Assembly (NCBI GenBank): GCA_964436815.1
Contig: CAYTER010000008.1
Span: 1 to 63,026 of the forward strand
Source of the DNA: UBA993 sp964436815
GTDB taxonomy: Bacteria > Bacillota > Dethiobacteria > DTU022
Length of the DNA stretch: 63,026 nucleotides
Reading direction: 5' to 3'
Shown here: positions 17,066 through 25,540 of the stretch, piece after piece
Layout: each line of letters begins with the position of its first letter
Position numbering within the stretch: position 1 is the first letter of the stretch
Made by a program: the position numbers and the translations under genes
The notes under the pieces: generated by a model
Told to the model about the DNA's origin: nothing
Database searches by the model: none
The model's input: the letters and a program-made list of their open reading frames with translations, nothing else

Positions 17066-18160
17066 ATGAATAAAAGCGTAAAACAGTTTATAGATGCAGT
17101 ATCAAAATACAATCCTATTGCCATCTACATCCCGGGCTCTCCGGATCCGGATGCAATCGCATCTGCCTATGCCATTAAACTAATCCTTAAATACCAGGCT
17201 ATTGACGCCGATATTTTTAGCGAGAAAAGTCTCTCTCTTCAGCAAAATAAAGCCTTCGCCAGCCGGCTTAAAATCCAGGTGTACTATGGTAGAGAAATTA
17301 ATCTAGATAAATACCAGGCTTATATCGTCCCTGACTTTCAAAATAACTGGGTTGAGCAAATTGGCGATAAGATCCCCTGTGCTGCTCATATCGACCATCA
17401 TCAACCGGCTAAAGCTCCTGTTGAAGCTGATTATTCGTTGATTAGAACTGATGCCGGTTCAACCAGTACTATACTGGCCATGATGATAAAAGAGCTTGAG
17501 ATTAAGTTCAGTGAAGAAGAGCTGGTAACAATTGCCACGGCACTTACTTTTGGCATCCAGACTGATACTGATAAATATAACAACATCACAACTTTAGATT
17601 TTGAAGCGCTTGATTTCCTGTCACAATTTGCAGATTGGAATATCCTGCAAAGTCTGGACAGCATGCCTCTATCAGCGGAAACGCTGATTGTATTTGAAAA
17701 AGCCAAGAAAAATGAAACTGTTTACAAGGATTGGGCTTTTTACGGCCTTGGCTATATCGATGCCCGGTTCAGAGATTCAATGGCTATCGCTGCTGATCTG
17801 ATATTAAAAAACAGCGAGCACAAAACGGTGGCGGTTTTTGCCATAGTTGAAAATCACAATAAAAAAGAAACTTACCTTGATGTATCGTTACGTTCAAAAA
17901 GTAATAATGTTGATCTTAACCGGATCATAAAAAATATCACTCCCAATGGCGGCGGACGTAAATATAAAGGAGCATACCAGGTTAAGCTGAACTATCTAAA
18001 AAGTGTTCCCGATAAAGATCTACTTTGGCAGGTTGTTGAGGCCGCAACTCTTGAAACCCTGCGCAACAGCAGGGATACGCTCTATATAACTGGTATTAAA
18101 AGTCTCTACGGCAGTATCAAGAAAAAAGTCTTTTCAATTTTATCAAAAGAGAGGAATTGA
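17066..18160 (+). CDS. DHH/DHHA1-family phosphoesterase with altered motifs
   Basis: The 364-aa product belongs to the DHH superfamily (NrnA/RecJ-like): SPDPDAIASAYA (about residues 25-36), VPDFQNN (D), AHIDHHQ (about 113-119, the DHH signature), FGIQTDTDKY and C-terminal GGGRKYKGA. Two substitutions are notable: the His normally just before the first PDxDA motif is missing, and the DHHA1 GGGH motif reads GGGR. It may therefore have a changed substrate range or reduced activity; oligonucleotide or cyclic-dinucleotide hydrolysis is only the family expectation. A coiled-coil gene begins 2 bp after its stop. Confidence 0.83.
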   Translation: MNKSVKQFIDAVSKYNPIAIYIPGSPDPDAIASAYAIKLILKYQAIDADIFSEKSLSLQQNKAFASRLKIQVYYGREINLDKYQAYIVPDFQNNWVEQIGDKIPCAAHIDHHQPAKAPVEADYSLIRTDAGSTSTILAMMIKELEIKFSEEELVTIATALTFGIQTDTDKYNNITTLDFEALDFLSQFADWNILQSLDSMPLSAETLIVFEKAKKNETVYKDWAFYGLGYIDARFRDSMAIAADLILKNSEHKTVAVFAIVENHNKKETYLDVSLRSKSNNVDLNRIIKNITPNGGGRKYKGAYQVKLNYLKSVPDKDLLWQVVEAATLETLRNSRDTLYITGIKSLYGSIKKKVFSILSKERN

Positions 18161-18162
18161 GC

Positions 18163-18465
18163 ATGGACAATAAAGAGAGTTATCGGCAAAAAATGCAGGA
18201 ACAGCTTGAAGAATGGAAAGTCGAATTGAAGAAGCTTAAACAGCAGGCTGAAAGTGCCGGGGCGGAAACAATGAAGAATTTACCGGAGCAGATGAAGGTC
18301 CTGGAAAACAAGATTGAAGAAGGGGCTGAAAAGCTGAAAGAACTGGTGAATGCTAATGAAGAAGCTTTTGAGGCTCTGAGGGAAGGATTGGATTCAGCGT
18401 GGGAATCGCTGGCTTCTGGTTTCAGCGAAGCAAAAGATAAATTTAAATGGAAAAAAAATAATTGA
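18163..18465 (+). CDS. Small charged coiled-coil protein, unknown function
   Basis: The 100-aa product is almost entirely charged helix with heptad-like spacing (KMQEQLEEWKVELKKLKQQAE and repeated EEAFEALREGLDSAWESLA-type turns), no Cys and no membrane segment. I start at ATG 18163 after GAGAGGAA; TTG 18157 is also in frame. It is tightly linked to the DHH gene. The amphipathic character resembles apolipoprotein/phasin-like proteins, but I do not recognise a family. Confidence 0.6.
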   Translation: MDNKESYRQKMQEQLEEWKVELKKLKQQAESAGAETMKNLPEQMKVLENKIEEGAEKLKELVNANEEAFEALREGLDSAWESLASGFSEAKDKFKWKKNN

Positions 18466-18532
18466 TTTTAAGCTTTAATGATCATCAGTAAATTGAACTT
18501 TGGTTTGATTTGATTTAAGGAGTGTTTTATTA

Positions 18533-18964
18533 TTGCAGTCTTCCTACGGCAGAGAACACTATAATTTCTTTTATGAGCTGCGGGTCAGGTACTCTGAAAT
18601 AGATGGGCAGGGTATAGTTTTCAATGCCCACTACTTCACCTATTTCGACACGGCTGTTACAGAATACTTAAGAAAAATTGATTTTGACTACCAGACCTTA
18701 GTCAGCGAAGAGGGGCTTGATTTTTTCCTGGTTAAATCAACTATTAATTATCTAAAACCGGCTTATTTCGATCAGATTCTTGAAATCGGAGTTACCACAG
18801 CGAAAATTGGCCGGTCGAGTTTAACCTGGGATCTGGCGATTTTCAATAAAGGTGAAAATGATTGTCTTACTCATGGTGAGCTGGTCTGGGTATGTACTGA
18901 AAGAGTAACTAATAAATCACACCCCCTGCCGGGGGCACTTATGCAATTATTAAATAGCTGCTAA
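18533..18964 (+). CDS. Acyl-CoA thioesterase, 4HBT (YbgC/FadM-like)
   Basis: The 143-aa product is a hot-dog-fold thioesterase: RVRYSEIDGQGIVFNAHYFTYFD holds the family Asp and His region, and the LDFFLVKSTINYLKPAYFDQILEI segment matches the central helix and strands. Length is normal (130-150 aa). It should hydrolyse acyl- or aromatic acyl-CoA in the cytoplasm. The TTG start at 18533 is supported by AAGGAG 9 bp upstream. Confidence 0.85.
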   Translation: MQSSYGREHYNFFYELRVRYSEIDGQGIVFNAHYFTYFDTAVTEYLRKIDFDYQTLVSEEGLDFFLVKSTINYLKPAYFDQILEIGVTTAKIGRSSLTWDLAIFNKGENDCLTHGELVWVCTERVTNKSHPLPGALMQLLNSC

Positions 18965-19039
18965 TTATATTTTCAGCGCCATTAACCGATAAGGTCGTCT
19001 CATTGAGCCTGTTTTCTTTTATACAGATTGGAGCAGCAG

Positions 19040-19552
19040 ATGTCAGATGTCAGACGCTTTCAGCATCAAGTTTCGTCTCCTTCGAGTGAAAATCTGAAAA
19101 AAACTTGTTGGGCAATCGAAGGCAATCTTCAGGATATGAAGCAGATTGTCTCAGAGCTTTTAACGTTTTATCCACTTTCTTCTGAAAGCGATAAACGAAC
19201 AGTGCTCTATATCGGCTGTTGCCTTTATGATTTTTATCTCCTGGTTGAAGATTGTTTTTTACATATTGCCCGGTTAACCGATTGCTGGATACCGGGCAGT
19301 CTCGACTGGCATTACCGCTTAATCAGACTAATGAGGCAGCCTGTTCCGGAGACCAGGCCGCCTGTGCTTTCATCAGTCACGGCAGAATTACTTGATGAAT
19401 ATTTAATACTGTTTCTAAACTATCACCGTCATTCTCCAACGCTAACAGCAGCAAAAATTGAGAAAATGGTTGGCAATCTTGCGCCGCTTATTGAAAGGCT
19501 TGAAAAGGAACTTTCTTTTCTGAACAGGTTAAGTTTGCCGGGAAAAAGATGA
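19040..19552 (+). CDS. HepT-like helical protein, divergent
   Basis: About 170 aa, all helical. The pattern VLYIGCCLYDFYLLVEDCFL, SLDWHYRLIRLM, RPPVLSSVTAELLDEYL and a C-terminal LNYHRH resembles the HepT-like ribonuclease group related to MNT/HepT toxin systems, by recall of its layout. The RX4-6H catalytic signature is degraded (only the RH pair remains) and no MNT nucleotidyltransferase gene is adjacent, so a functional toxin is not supported. I start at ATG 19040 after GGAG; TTG 19028 is also in frame. It is a lone gene. Confidence 0.5.
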   Translation: MSDVRRFQHQVSSPSSENLKKTCWAIEGNLQDMKQIVSELLTFYPLSSESDKRTVLYIGCCLYDFYLLVEDCFLHIARLTDCWIPGSLDWHYRLIRLMRQPVPETRPPVLSSVTAELLDEYLILFLNYHRHSPTLTAAKIEKMVGNLAPLIERLEKELSFLNRLSLPGKR

Positions 19553-19628
19553 CATCTGATGAGTTTTACAACATAATAGGGTTTGTAGAATTACACTCTA
19601 CAGGCATAGAATATCCGGGGGGCTTTAG

Positions 19629-20900
19629 ATGTCAAAGATTCGAGGCACCGTCGCCCTGATTGGTTCGGGTGAGTTGTCGGGTACGATGGTAGAAACTCAT
19701 AAAAAACTGCTTAAGGGAATAAGCAGCGGTGAAAATATCCTCTTTCTCGATACCCCGGCCGGTTTTCAGGAGAATGTCGACCTGATATCCAGGCGGGCAA
19801 TCGATTATTTTAACAAGCATATCAAACGGAAAATGGAAGTTGCCTCCTATAAAGTAAAAGATGAATCAGCATCAATTGAAACAGATGAAGTATATAACCG
19901 GCTCAGCCGGGCTGGTTATGTATTAATCGGCCCCGGAAGTCCTACTTATGCCGTGCGACAACTGAAAGACACCCCTGTTCCGTCTTTGCTCGGCGCTATG
20001 ATCAGCAGAGGCGGGTGTCTGGTGGCAGCCAGCGCAGCAGCCTTATCTGTAGGTAGCTATACAATACCGGTTTATGAAATATATAAGGTAGGAGAACCTC
20101 TGCACTGGGTTGGGGGCTTAAATATCCTTGGCAGCTTAGGCTTAGAGCTGGTTATCGTTCCCCATTGGAATAATGCAGAGGGAGGAAACCACGATACACG
20201 GTACTGCTACATGGGAGAAAAGCGTTTCCGGGCGCTCGAAGCTGATCTACCTCCGGGTACAGTAATTTTGGGTCTTGATGAACATACGGTTTGCATCCTT
20301 GATTTTAAAACTGAACAGGCTGCAGTTGGCGGTCTTGGGCAGGTAACCATCAGGATCGATGGTTCCGAACAGCATTTTTCCAGCGGTGACTCTATCTCTT
20401 TTGACTTACTTAACGGAGATGATTCGCTTAAATTGCAGGGCAGGACTGGTATTGATGGTAAGGAACAGAATGCGGATGATCAACAGCTGGTTAAAGTAGT
20501 TGAAATCGGGTCCGAACCTGCTTTCTGGGACAAAATGCACAATATTGAAGCAGTATTCCATCAGTCCCTTGAACTGCAGGATGTTATGAAGATGATCACT
20601 CAGATTCTCGAGGCTGACCGGGTCTTGTGGCAGGCTCAGCTCGACCTGGAAAACCCTGAATTTGTCTCGCAGGGCAGAGAGCTGTTCCGTGAAATGGTCG
20701 TGTTGGCCGGCACAGGTATCAAAGAACTAACCTCTTCCATTCCTGAAAAGTACAACCACCTGGTCAATGCAATGGTGCAACTGAGGGAAAATTATCGCAG
20801 AAACCAAATGTGGCCTGAAGCTGATCAGATCCGTGACACCCTCTTGGAAGCAGGGATTTCGGTATGTGATACTGAAGCAGGACCAAGGTGGCAGGCTTAA
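19629..20900 (+). CDS. S51-peptidase/cyanophycinase-like domain fused to CysS-type C-terminal domain
   Basis: The 423-aa product has an N-terminal Rossmann-like S51/type 1 glutamine amidotransferase-like domain (about 1-235: ALIGSGELSG, LIGPGSPTYAV, CLVAASAAALSVGS with the presumed Ser nucleophile, IVPHWNNAEGG). The last 45 or so residues, LRENYRRNQMWPEADQIRD to DTEAGPRW, closely resemble the extreme C-terminus of cysteinyl-tRNA synthetase, which helps bind tRNA. No synthetase catalytic motifs are present. This architecture (CysS/YqeB-type C-terminal domain) has no assigned role that I know. Start: ATG after GGGGGG. Confidence 0.78.
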   Translation: MSKIRGTVALIGSGELSGTMVETHKKLLKGISSGENILFLDTPAGFQENVDLISRRAIDYFNKHIKRKMEVASYKVKDESASIETDEVYNRLSRAGYVLIGPGSPTYAVRQLKDTPVPSLLGAMISRGGCLVAASAAALSVGSYTIPVYEIYKVGEPLHWVGGLNILGSLGLELVIVPHWNNAEGGNHDTRYCYMGEKRFRALEADLPPGTVILGLDEHTVCILDFKTEQAAVGGLGQVTIRIDGSEQHFSSGDSISFDLLNGDDSLKLQGRTGIDGKEQNADDQQLVKVVEIGSEPAFWDKMHNIEAVFHQSLELQDVMKMITQILEADRVLWQAQLDLENPEFVSQGRELFREMVVLAGTGIKELTSSIPEKYNHLVNAMVQLRENYRRNQMWPEADQIRDTLLEAGISVCDTEAGPRWQA

Positions 20901-20919
20901 TTTAACGGAGGTTTTTGCT

Positions 20920-21462
20920 TTGAAAATCAGACAGTCTGTCCAAAATGATATCCAGGGGCTACTAAAAGTTGAAAGAGAGGCCTTTGGTGAAGCTGAAGGA
21001 CCGGAAATTGTTGAGTTGGTGACGAACCTCTTGGAAGATTCAACTGCCAAACCCTATCTCTCAATGGTGGCAGTGGAAGAAGGAATTATCCTCGGTCATA
21101 TTTTGTTTACTAATGCGACAATTACCAATCACGAAAGCACAGTGGCGGTTATTTTGGCTCCGCTTGCTGTTGATCCCGACCGACAGAATAAAGGTATCGG
21201 TGGAAAACTGGTCGAAGCAGGTTTTAAATCTTTATCAAAGTTGGGTACTGATTTAGTATTCGTATTGGGACACCCAACCTATTATCCGCGTTTTGGCTTC
21301 CTTCCGGCTAATGATTTTGGCCTGGAAGCGCCGTACCCTATTGCTGAGCATCATGCAGATGCCTGGATGGTAAAAGAACTCAAGCCGGGCATCCTCAGTC
21401 ATTTAAAGGGTAAGGTTAACTGCGCCGCAGCTATGATGCGGCCGGAATACTGGCGAGAATAG
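20920..21462 (+). CDS. GNAT-family N-acetyltransferase
   Basis: About 180 aa. The frame is open from 20833, inside the previous gene, but TTG 20920 is the true start: GGAGG at 20907-20911 is 8 bp upstream and the protein then begins MKIRQSVQND, as usual for this group. The acetyl-CoA-binding LAVDPDRQNKGIGGKLVEAG is intact, followed by HPTYYPRFGF, typical of the YhbS/COG3153 branch. It acetylates an unknown small amine. It is probably in one transcript with the S51-like gene. Confidence 0.88.
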   Translation: MKIRQSVQNDIQGLLKVEREAFGEAEGPEIVELVTNLLEDSTAKPYLSMVAVEEGIILGHILFTNATITNHESTVAVILAPLAVDPDRQNKGIGGKLVEAGFKSLSKLGTDLVFVLGHPTYYPRFGFLPANDFGLEAPYPIAEHHADAWMVKELKPGILSHLKGKVNCAAAMMRPEYWRE

Positions 21463-21564
21463 AGTTGAGTACGTACGGCGTAACTGAAACTAAACAAAAT
21501 TTGTCATCGCCATACAATTACCTATTCTAACCCAGCTCCCGGAACAGCCCGAAGGAGGGTTAAC

Positions 21565-22299
21565 ATGAACGAGATTATAGCTTTATTAAAAGCGCATTGT
21601 TCAGTCCGTAAATTTGAAGATCGGACTGTCGAACCGGAAAAAACTGAGGCCATCATTGATGCAGCCCAGTGGGCGCCAACCTCAAGCCACTTTCAGGCCT
21701 ACACAATCATCCAGGTCGATGATCGTGATAAGCGCAGGGCTATTGCCGACCTGTCCGGAGGGCAAAAGTGGGTTGAAGAAGCTCCCTTATTTTTAGTGTT
21801 TTGCGCGGATTTGCAACGGAGTAGAAAGTATTGGATAAATTTAGATCCAGAGATCCTTGGTAATACGGAAATGCTGATCATGGCGACGGTAGATGTGGCA
21901 CTGGCAGCTCAAAAAGCCTTTATTGCCGCTCAGGCTTTGGATCTTGGCGGAGTTTTTATCGGTGGAATCCGCAATGATCTGTATCAAATAAGCGAACTGC
22001 TTGAACTGCCAGAACTTGTCTTCCCGGTATTTGGCTTGTGTCTTGGTTACCCGGCAGAAAAAAATTGGCAGAAACCGCGATTGCCGAAAACTGTTGTTTT
22101 TAAAATAAACAGCTACAGCGAAAGCGATGATGAAAAAATGCTGAGAGAGTACGATCAACAAATAAGCAAATATTACAACGAGCGTAGTAAAGGTAAAGAG
22201 CAGGTTATTTGGAGTGAATACTGTGCCAGGAATATGATGGCTAAACCGCGTATTAACGTGGGAGAATTTCTTAGGGAAAAAGGTTTTGGTTTAAGGTAA
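21565..22299 (+). CDS. NfsA-like FMN nitroreductase / NAD(P)H flavin oxidoreductase
   Basis: The 244-aa product matches the NfsA/FRP subgroup: N-terminal HCSVRKFEDRTVEPE, AQWAPTSSHFQAYTIIQV for FMN phosphate contacts, GGVFIGGIRNDLYQISELL and FPVFGLCLGYPAE, then a C-terminal KPR arm used for NADPH binding in relatives. It would catalyse two-electron reduction of nitro or quinone compounds or flavins. It has a good GAAGGAGGG ribosome binding site and stands alone, 35 bp before the LeuC-type gene. Confidence 0.9.
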   Translation: MNEIIALLKAHCSVRKFEDRTVEPEKTEAIIDAAQWAPTSSHFQAYTIIQVDDRDKRRAIADLSGGQKWVEEAPLFLVFCADLQRSRKYWINLDPEILGNTEMLIMATVDVALAAQKAFIAAQALDLGGVFIGGIRNDLYQISELLELPELVFPVFGLCLGYPAEKNWQKPRLPKTVVFKINSYSESDDEKMLREYDQQISKYYNERSKGKEQVIWSEYCARNMMAKPRINVGEFLREKGFGLR

Positions 22300-22334
22300 A
22301 ATGTTAATCACCCCAATACTAAAAGGAGCCAGCT

Positions 22335-23588
22335 ATGGGAAAAACAATAGCCGAAAAAATATTGTCACTGAAGAGTAACCATGATGCACGGGCCAATGAC
22401 ATCGTCATTGCCAACCTCGATTTTGTTATGGGGCAGGATGGCACATCGCCTCTTGCCATAAGGGCTTTCAGTAATATGAATGGCGAAAAAGTTTTTGACC
22501 CTGAGCGTGTTGCCATGGTAATCGATCACAGCGCTCCCAGCCCGGTAGAAGGAGTATCGGCTTTGCATAAACAGATGCGTGATTTTGCGTGGCAACAGAA
22601 AATCCATTTTTACGATATCGGTGATGGCGTTTGCCATCAGTTACTTCCGGAAGAAGGGCACGTTGTTCCGGGTGATCTTGTCATCGGTGCTGATTCGCAC
22701 ACCTGTACTTACGGGGCTATTAATGTTTTTTCAACCGGGGTAGGTTCAACAGATCTGGCAGCGGCGATGATCTCAGGCAAGCTTTGGTTTAAGGTTCCTG
22801 AAACAATCAAGATAATCATACACGGGAAGCTGCCGCCAGGAGTATATGCGAAAGATTTAATCATTTTTCTCGCCGGTGATATAACTGCTGATGGGGCTAC
22901 TTACAAATCCCTTGAATTTACCGGAGAGGTTATCGAAGCTTTATCAGTAGATGCCAGGTTTACAATCAGCAACATGGCCGTGGAGCTGGGAGCCAAGTGT
23001 GGATTGATGGAAGCGGATCAGAAAGCTATCGCATGGGTGAAAAAGCACAGCACCAGAAGTTTCCAACCGGTTTTTGCCGATCAGGATGCTCAATATGCTG
23101 CTGTGAGAGAATACAATCTCTCTAATCTTGAACCGCAGATCGCCTTACCCCATACAGTTGATAATGTTTCTCCGATTAGTGAGGCGGTGGGTACACCGGT
23201 AGATCAGGGTGTAATCGGGACTTGCACGAACGGCAGGGTGGAAGACTTAAGAGTTGCTGCAAAGATTTTAAAAGGCAAAAGAATTGCCGCCAGAACCAGG
23301 CTGGTTGTTGCCCCGTCATCACGACGTTCGTTCATCGAGGCAATGCGAGAAGGATTAATTGAGACTTTGGTTGAAGCGGGAGCCGCAATAGTAACCCCCG
23401 GCTGTGGGCCATGTGTCGGCACACATAATGGTGTCCCTGCGGACGGTGAAAATGTTATCTCTACAGCCAATCGAAATTTTAAAGGGAGGATGGGTAATAA
23501 TAAAGCTTCAATCTTCCTGGCTTCTCCGGCGACTGTAGCAGCATCGATGCTGCATGGAAAAATAACTGATCCAAGGCAATATCTATAA
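22335..23588 (+). CDS. Aconitase-superfamily large subunit (LeuC/homoaconitase type)
   Basis: The 417-aa product is the short, separate-subunit form of isopropylmalate/homoaconitate dehydratase large subunits. Cluster ligands are visible in GTCTNGR and in PGCGPCVG, with GADSHTCTYGA as the substrate/cluster loop. It forms a complex with the small subunit encoded 12 bp downstream. LeuC, homoaconitase and LeuC-like aconitase cannot be separated by eye. The convergent homocitrate-synthase-type gene, and the absence of LeuA/LeuB here, favour homoaconitase or aconitase over leucine synthesis (inference). Confidence 0.88.
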   Translation: MGKTIAEKILSLKSNHDARANDIVIANLDFVMGQDGTSPLAIRAFSNMNGEKVFDPERVAMVIDHSAPSPVEGVSALHKQMRDFAWQQKIHFYDIGDGVCHQLLPEEGHVVPGDLVIGADSHTCTYGAINVFSTGVGSTDLAAAMISGKLWFKVPETIKIIIHGKLPPGVYAKDLIIFLAGDITADGATYKSLEFTGEVIEALSVDARFTISNMAVELGAKCGLMEADQKAIAWVKKHSTRSFQPVFADQDAQYAAVREYNLSNLEPQIALPHTVDNVSPISEAVGTPVDQGVIGTCTNGRVEDLRVAAKILKGKRIAARTRLVVAPSSRRSFIEAMREGLIETLVEAGAAIVTPGCGPCVGTHNGVPADGENVISTANRNFKGRMGNNKASIFLASPATVAASMLHGKITDPRQYL

Positions 23589-23600
23589 AAGGAGACTAAA

Positions 23601-24101
23601 ATGGAGTTAAGAGGAAAGGCTCATAAATTTGGCGATGATGTAAATACAGACTACATAATTTCTGGCCGCTATAAGTTTAAAACCCTTGATATGAGGGAGT
23701 TGGCCAAACATGTTATGGAGGATCTAGATCCTGATTTTTATGACAAAATAAACAAGGGAGATTTCATTATCGCCGGCAAAAATTTCGGCTGCGGCTCTTC
23801 ACGGGAGCAGGCTCCACTGGCGATCATCAATGCCAACATTAGCGCGGTTGTTGCGAAATCATTTGCCCGAATCTTTTACCGCAACGCGATTAATACCGGA
23901 CTGCCATTGATCGAATGTAATACTGATTTGATTGATGCAGGTGATGAGTTGATCATAGACCTATCCCGCGGTTTACTGCGTAACAACACAAAAGGGAGAG
24001 ACATAACCGTTACGCCGCTGCCGCCGGTAATGCTTAAGATTCTGGCCGATGGGGGCCTGGTTGAGCATTTTATAAAATACGGCACTTTTAATTTTGATTA
24101 A
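23601..24101 (+). CDS. Aconitase-superfamily small subunit (LeuD/HacB type)
   Basis: The 166-aa product is the swivelling small subunit: GDDVNTDYIISGRYK near the N-terminus, FGCGSSREQAPLAI (about 62-75) for substrate carboxylate binding, and FARIFYRNAINTGLP. The archaeal/clostridial short type is shared by LeuD, homoaconitase and aconitase-like enzymes; the sequence between YII and the GRYK region determines substrate, but I cannot assign it. It starts after AAAGGAG and is cotranscribed with the large subunit. Confidence 0.88.
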   Translation: MELRGKAHKFGDDVNTDYIISGRYKFKTLDMRELAKHVMEDLDPDFYDKINKGDFIIAGKNFGCGSSREQAPLAIINANISAVVAKSFARIFYRNAINTGLPLIECNTDLIDAGDELIIDLSRGLLRNNTKGRDITVTPLPPVMLKILADGGLVEHFIKYGTFNFD

Positions 24102-24163
24102 GAAATAATCTGTATCCTGATCATGTTGTTGAAAGGGATGCAGATTGTTGATCATCGGTTCTT

Positions 24164-25333
24164 TTAATTAGAAGGATGTATTTTCTTATCGTAAAGATAA
24201 TCTTCATAAATATACATTAATTCTTTATCAAATAGAGTTCTTTTTAAGTCGACTGTCACACTGCGTACAGCGCTCAGCAATTCGGCAGCTTCTTCATCGG
24301 AAAGATCAATGCCGTACTCGACAAATTTCATTTTAATGGCTTTTGATCCCGAATGTTTGCCAATAACAATCTGTCTTTCCAGACCCACGTCCTCAGGACT
24401 GAAGATTTCATAAGTTGCCGGATTTTTTAAGACACCGTCGGCGTGAATGCCTGATTCATGGGCGAAGGTGTTGGCGCCGACAATCGGTTTTCCGGGATAG
24501 AGCTGCCTGCCGGATGCCCTGGCCACATACTCGCACAGGTTTCTAAAATCCTTGGTATTAACGCCCAGGTTTACCCCGAATAGATGCTTAAGAGCCATAG
24601 CCACTTCTTCCAGGGCAGCGTTTCCGGCACGTTCACCGAGTCCGTTTACGGTAACCCCGATGAACCGGGCTCCCGCTTTTAAGCCGGCCAGGGAATTGGC
24701 TGTCGCCATGCCAAAATCATTATGGGTATGCATTTCGATATCCATTCCTGTTTTTTCGATCAAATCCTTAATCACTTCATGAGTCTTAAAGGGTTCCAAT
24801 ACCCCAATCGTATCGCAAAATCTCAAGCGGTTAGCGCCGGCTTTTCTGGCTGCTTTTGCGAATTCAACTAAAAAAACCTGGTCACTTCGCGAAGCGTCTT
24901 CAGCATTTACTGAGATATATACATTATGCTCTTTTGCAAATTCCACAGCCTTGATCATATTTTCCATTACCCATTCCCGTGAAGTCTGTAGTTTGTGGAC
25001 AATGTGAATGTCTGAGGTTGAAATTGATATCGCCACGGAGTCAACCCCACAGTCAATTGAATGCTTGATGTCTTCAACATTAGCCCTGTTCCAGGCCATA
25101 ATGCTGGCATTAAGATTGTAACCGACTATTTCTTTGATCGCTGTTTTTTCATCACCGCCCATTACCGGGATGCCGGCTTCAATCTGATGCACACCAAGGT
25201 TATCCAGCATCCTGGCAATGCGCAATTTTTCCCGGTTGGAAAAAACAACTCCGGCTGTTTGTTCGCCATCACGCAGGGTTGTATCAACCAGCATCGGCAA
25301 CCCCTCTTTAAGGGCTTCCTGGAAACGTTTCAT
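24164..25333 (-). CDS. Homocitrate synthase-type acyltransferase (NifV / Re-citrate synthase group)
   Basis: The 389-aa product belongs to the HMGL-like TIM-barrel family: LVDTTLRDGEQTAGVVFS (about 16-33) with the metal-binding Asp, EMHTHNDFGMA with two metal His, and GLGERAGNAALEEVAMAL. It condenses acetyl-CoA with a 2-oxo acid: 2-oxoglutarate in homocitrate synthase, oxaloacetate in Re-citrate synthase. NifV-like features dominate, but there are no nif genes in the window, so a role with the convergent aconitase-type pair in a lysine-like, cofactor or citrate-to-glutamate route is possible. Ribosome binding site AAAGGAAG. Confidence 0.87.
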   Translation of the reverse strand: MKRFQEALKEGLPMLVDTTLRDGEQTAGVVFSNREKLRIARMLDNLGVHQIEAGIPVMGGDEKTAIKEIVGYNLNASIMAWNRANVEDIKHSIDCGVDSVAISISTSDIHIVHKLQTSREWVMENMIKAVEFAKEHNVYISVNAEDASRSDQVFLVEFAKAARKAGANRLRFCDTIGVLEPFKTHEVIKDLIEKTGMDIEMHTHNDFGMATANSLAGLKAGARFIGVTVNGLGERAGNAALEEVAMALKHLFGVNLGVNTKDFRNLCEYVARASGRQLYPGKPIVGANTFAHESGIHADGVLKNPATYEIFSPEDVGLERQIVIGKHSGSKAIKMKFVEYGIDLSDEEAAELLSAVRSVTVDLKRTLFDKELMYIYEDYLYDKKIHPSN

Positions 25334-25540
25334 TTGTTTACAACTTCCTTTCTTTTTGGGAAAAGGTATTAATAAGGTTACTGGCTAAAGTATTGGAGCA
25401 ATGTTATCATAACCAACAGCAGCAGATCAACAGTAATTGAAGGAAAATGCTAAAATTGTAAACTGGCAGTTGGTTGCAGGGAGAAATATTGCTTAGAGGA
25501 ATAGTAAGGATAGATGAATAAACACCAATCAGGAGCGATG

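Noticed and set aside
19040..19552. Toxin-antitoxin locus (HepT/MNT)
   Set aside because: Catalytic motif is degraded and there is no adjacent nucleotidyltransferase gene.
24108..24145. Hairpin ATCTGTATCC/GGATGCAGAT between convergent genes
   Set aside because: The loop is 18 nt and there is no T-run, so evidence for a terminator is weak.
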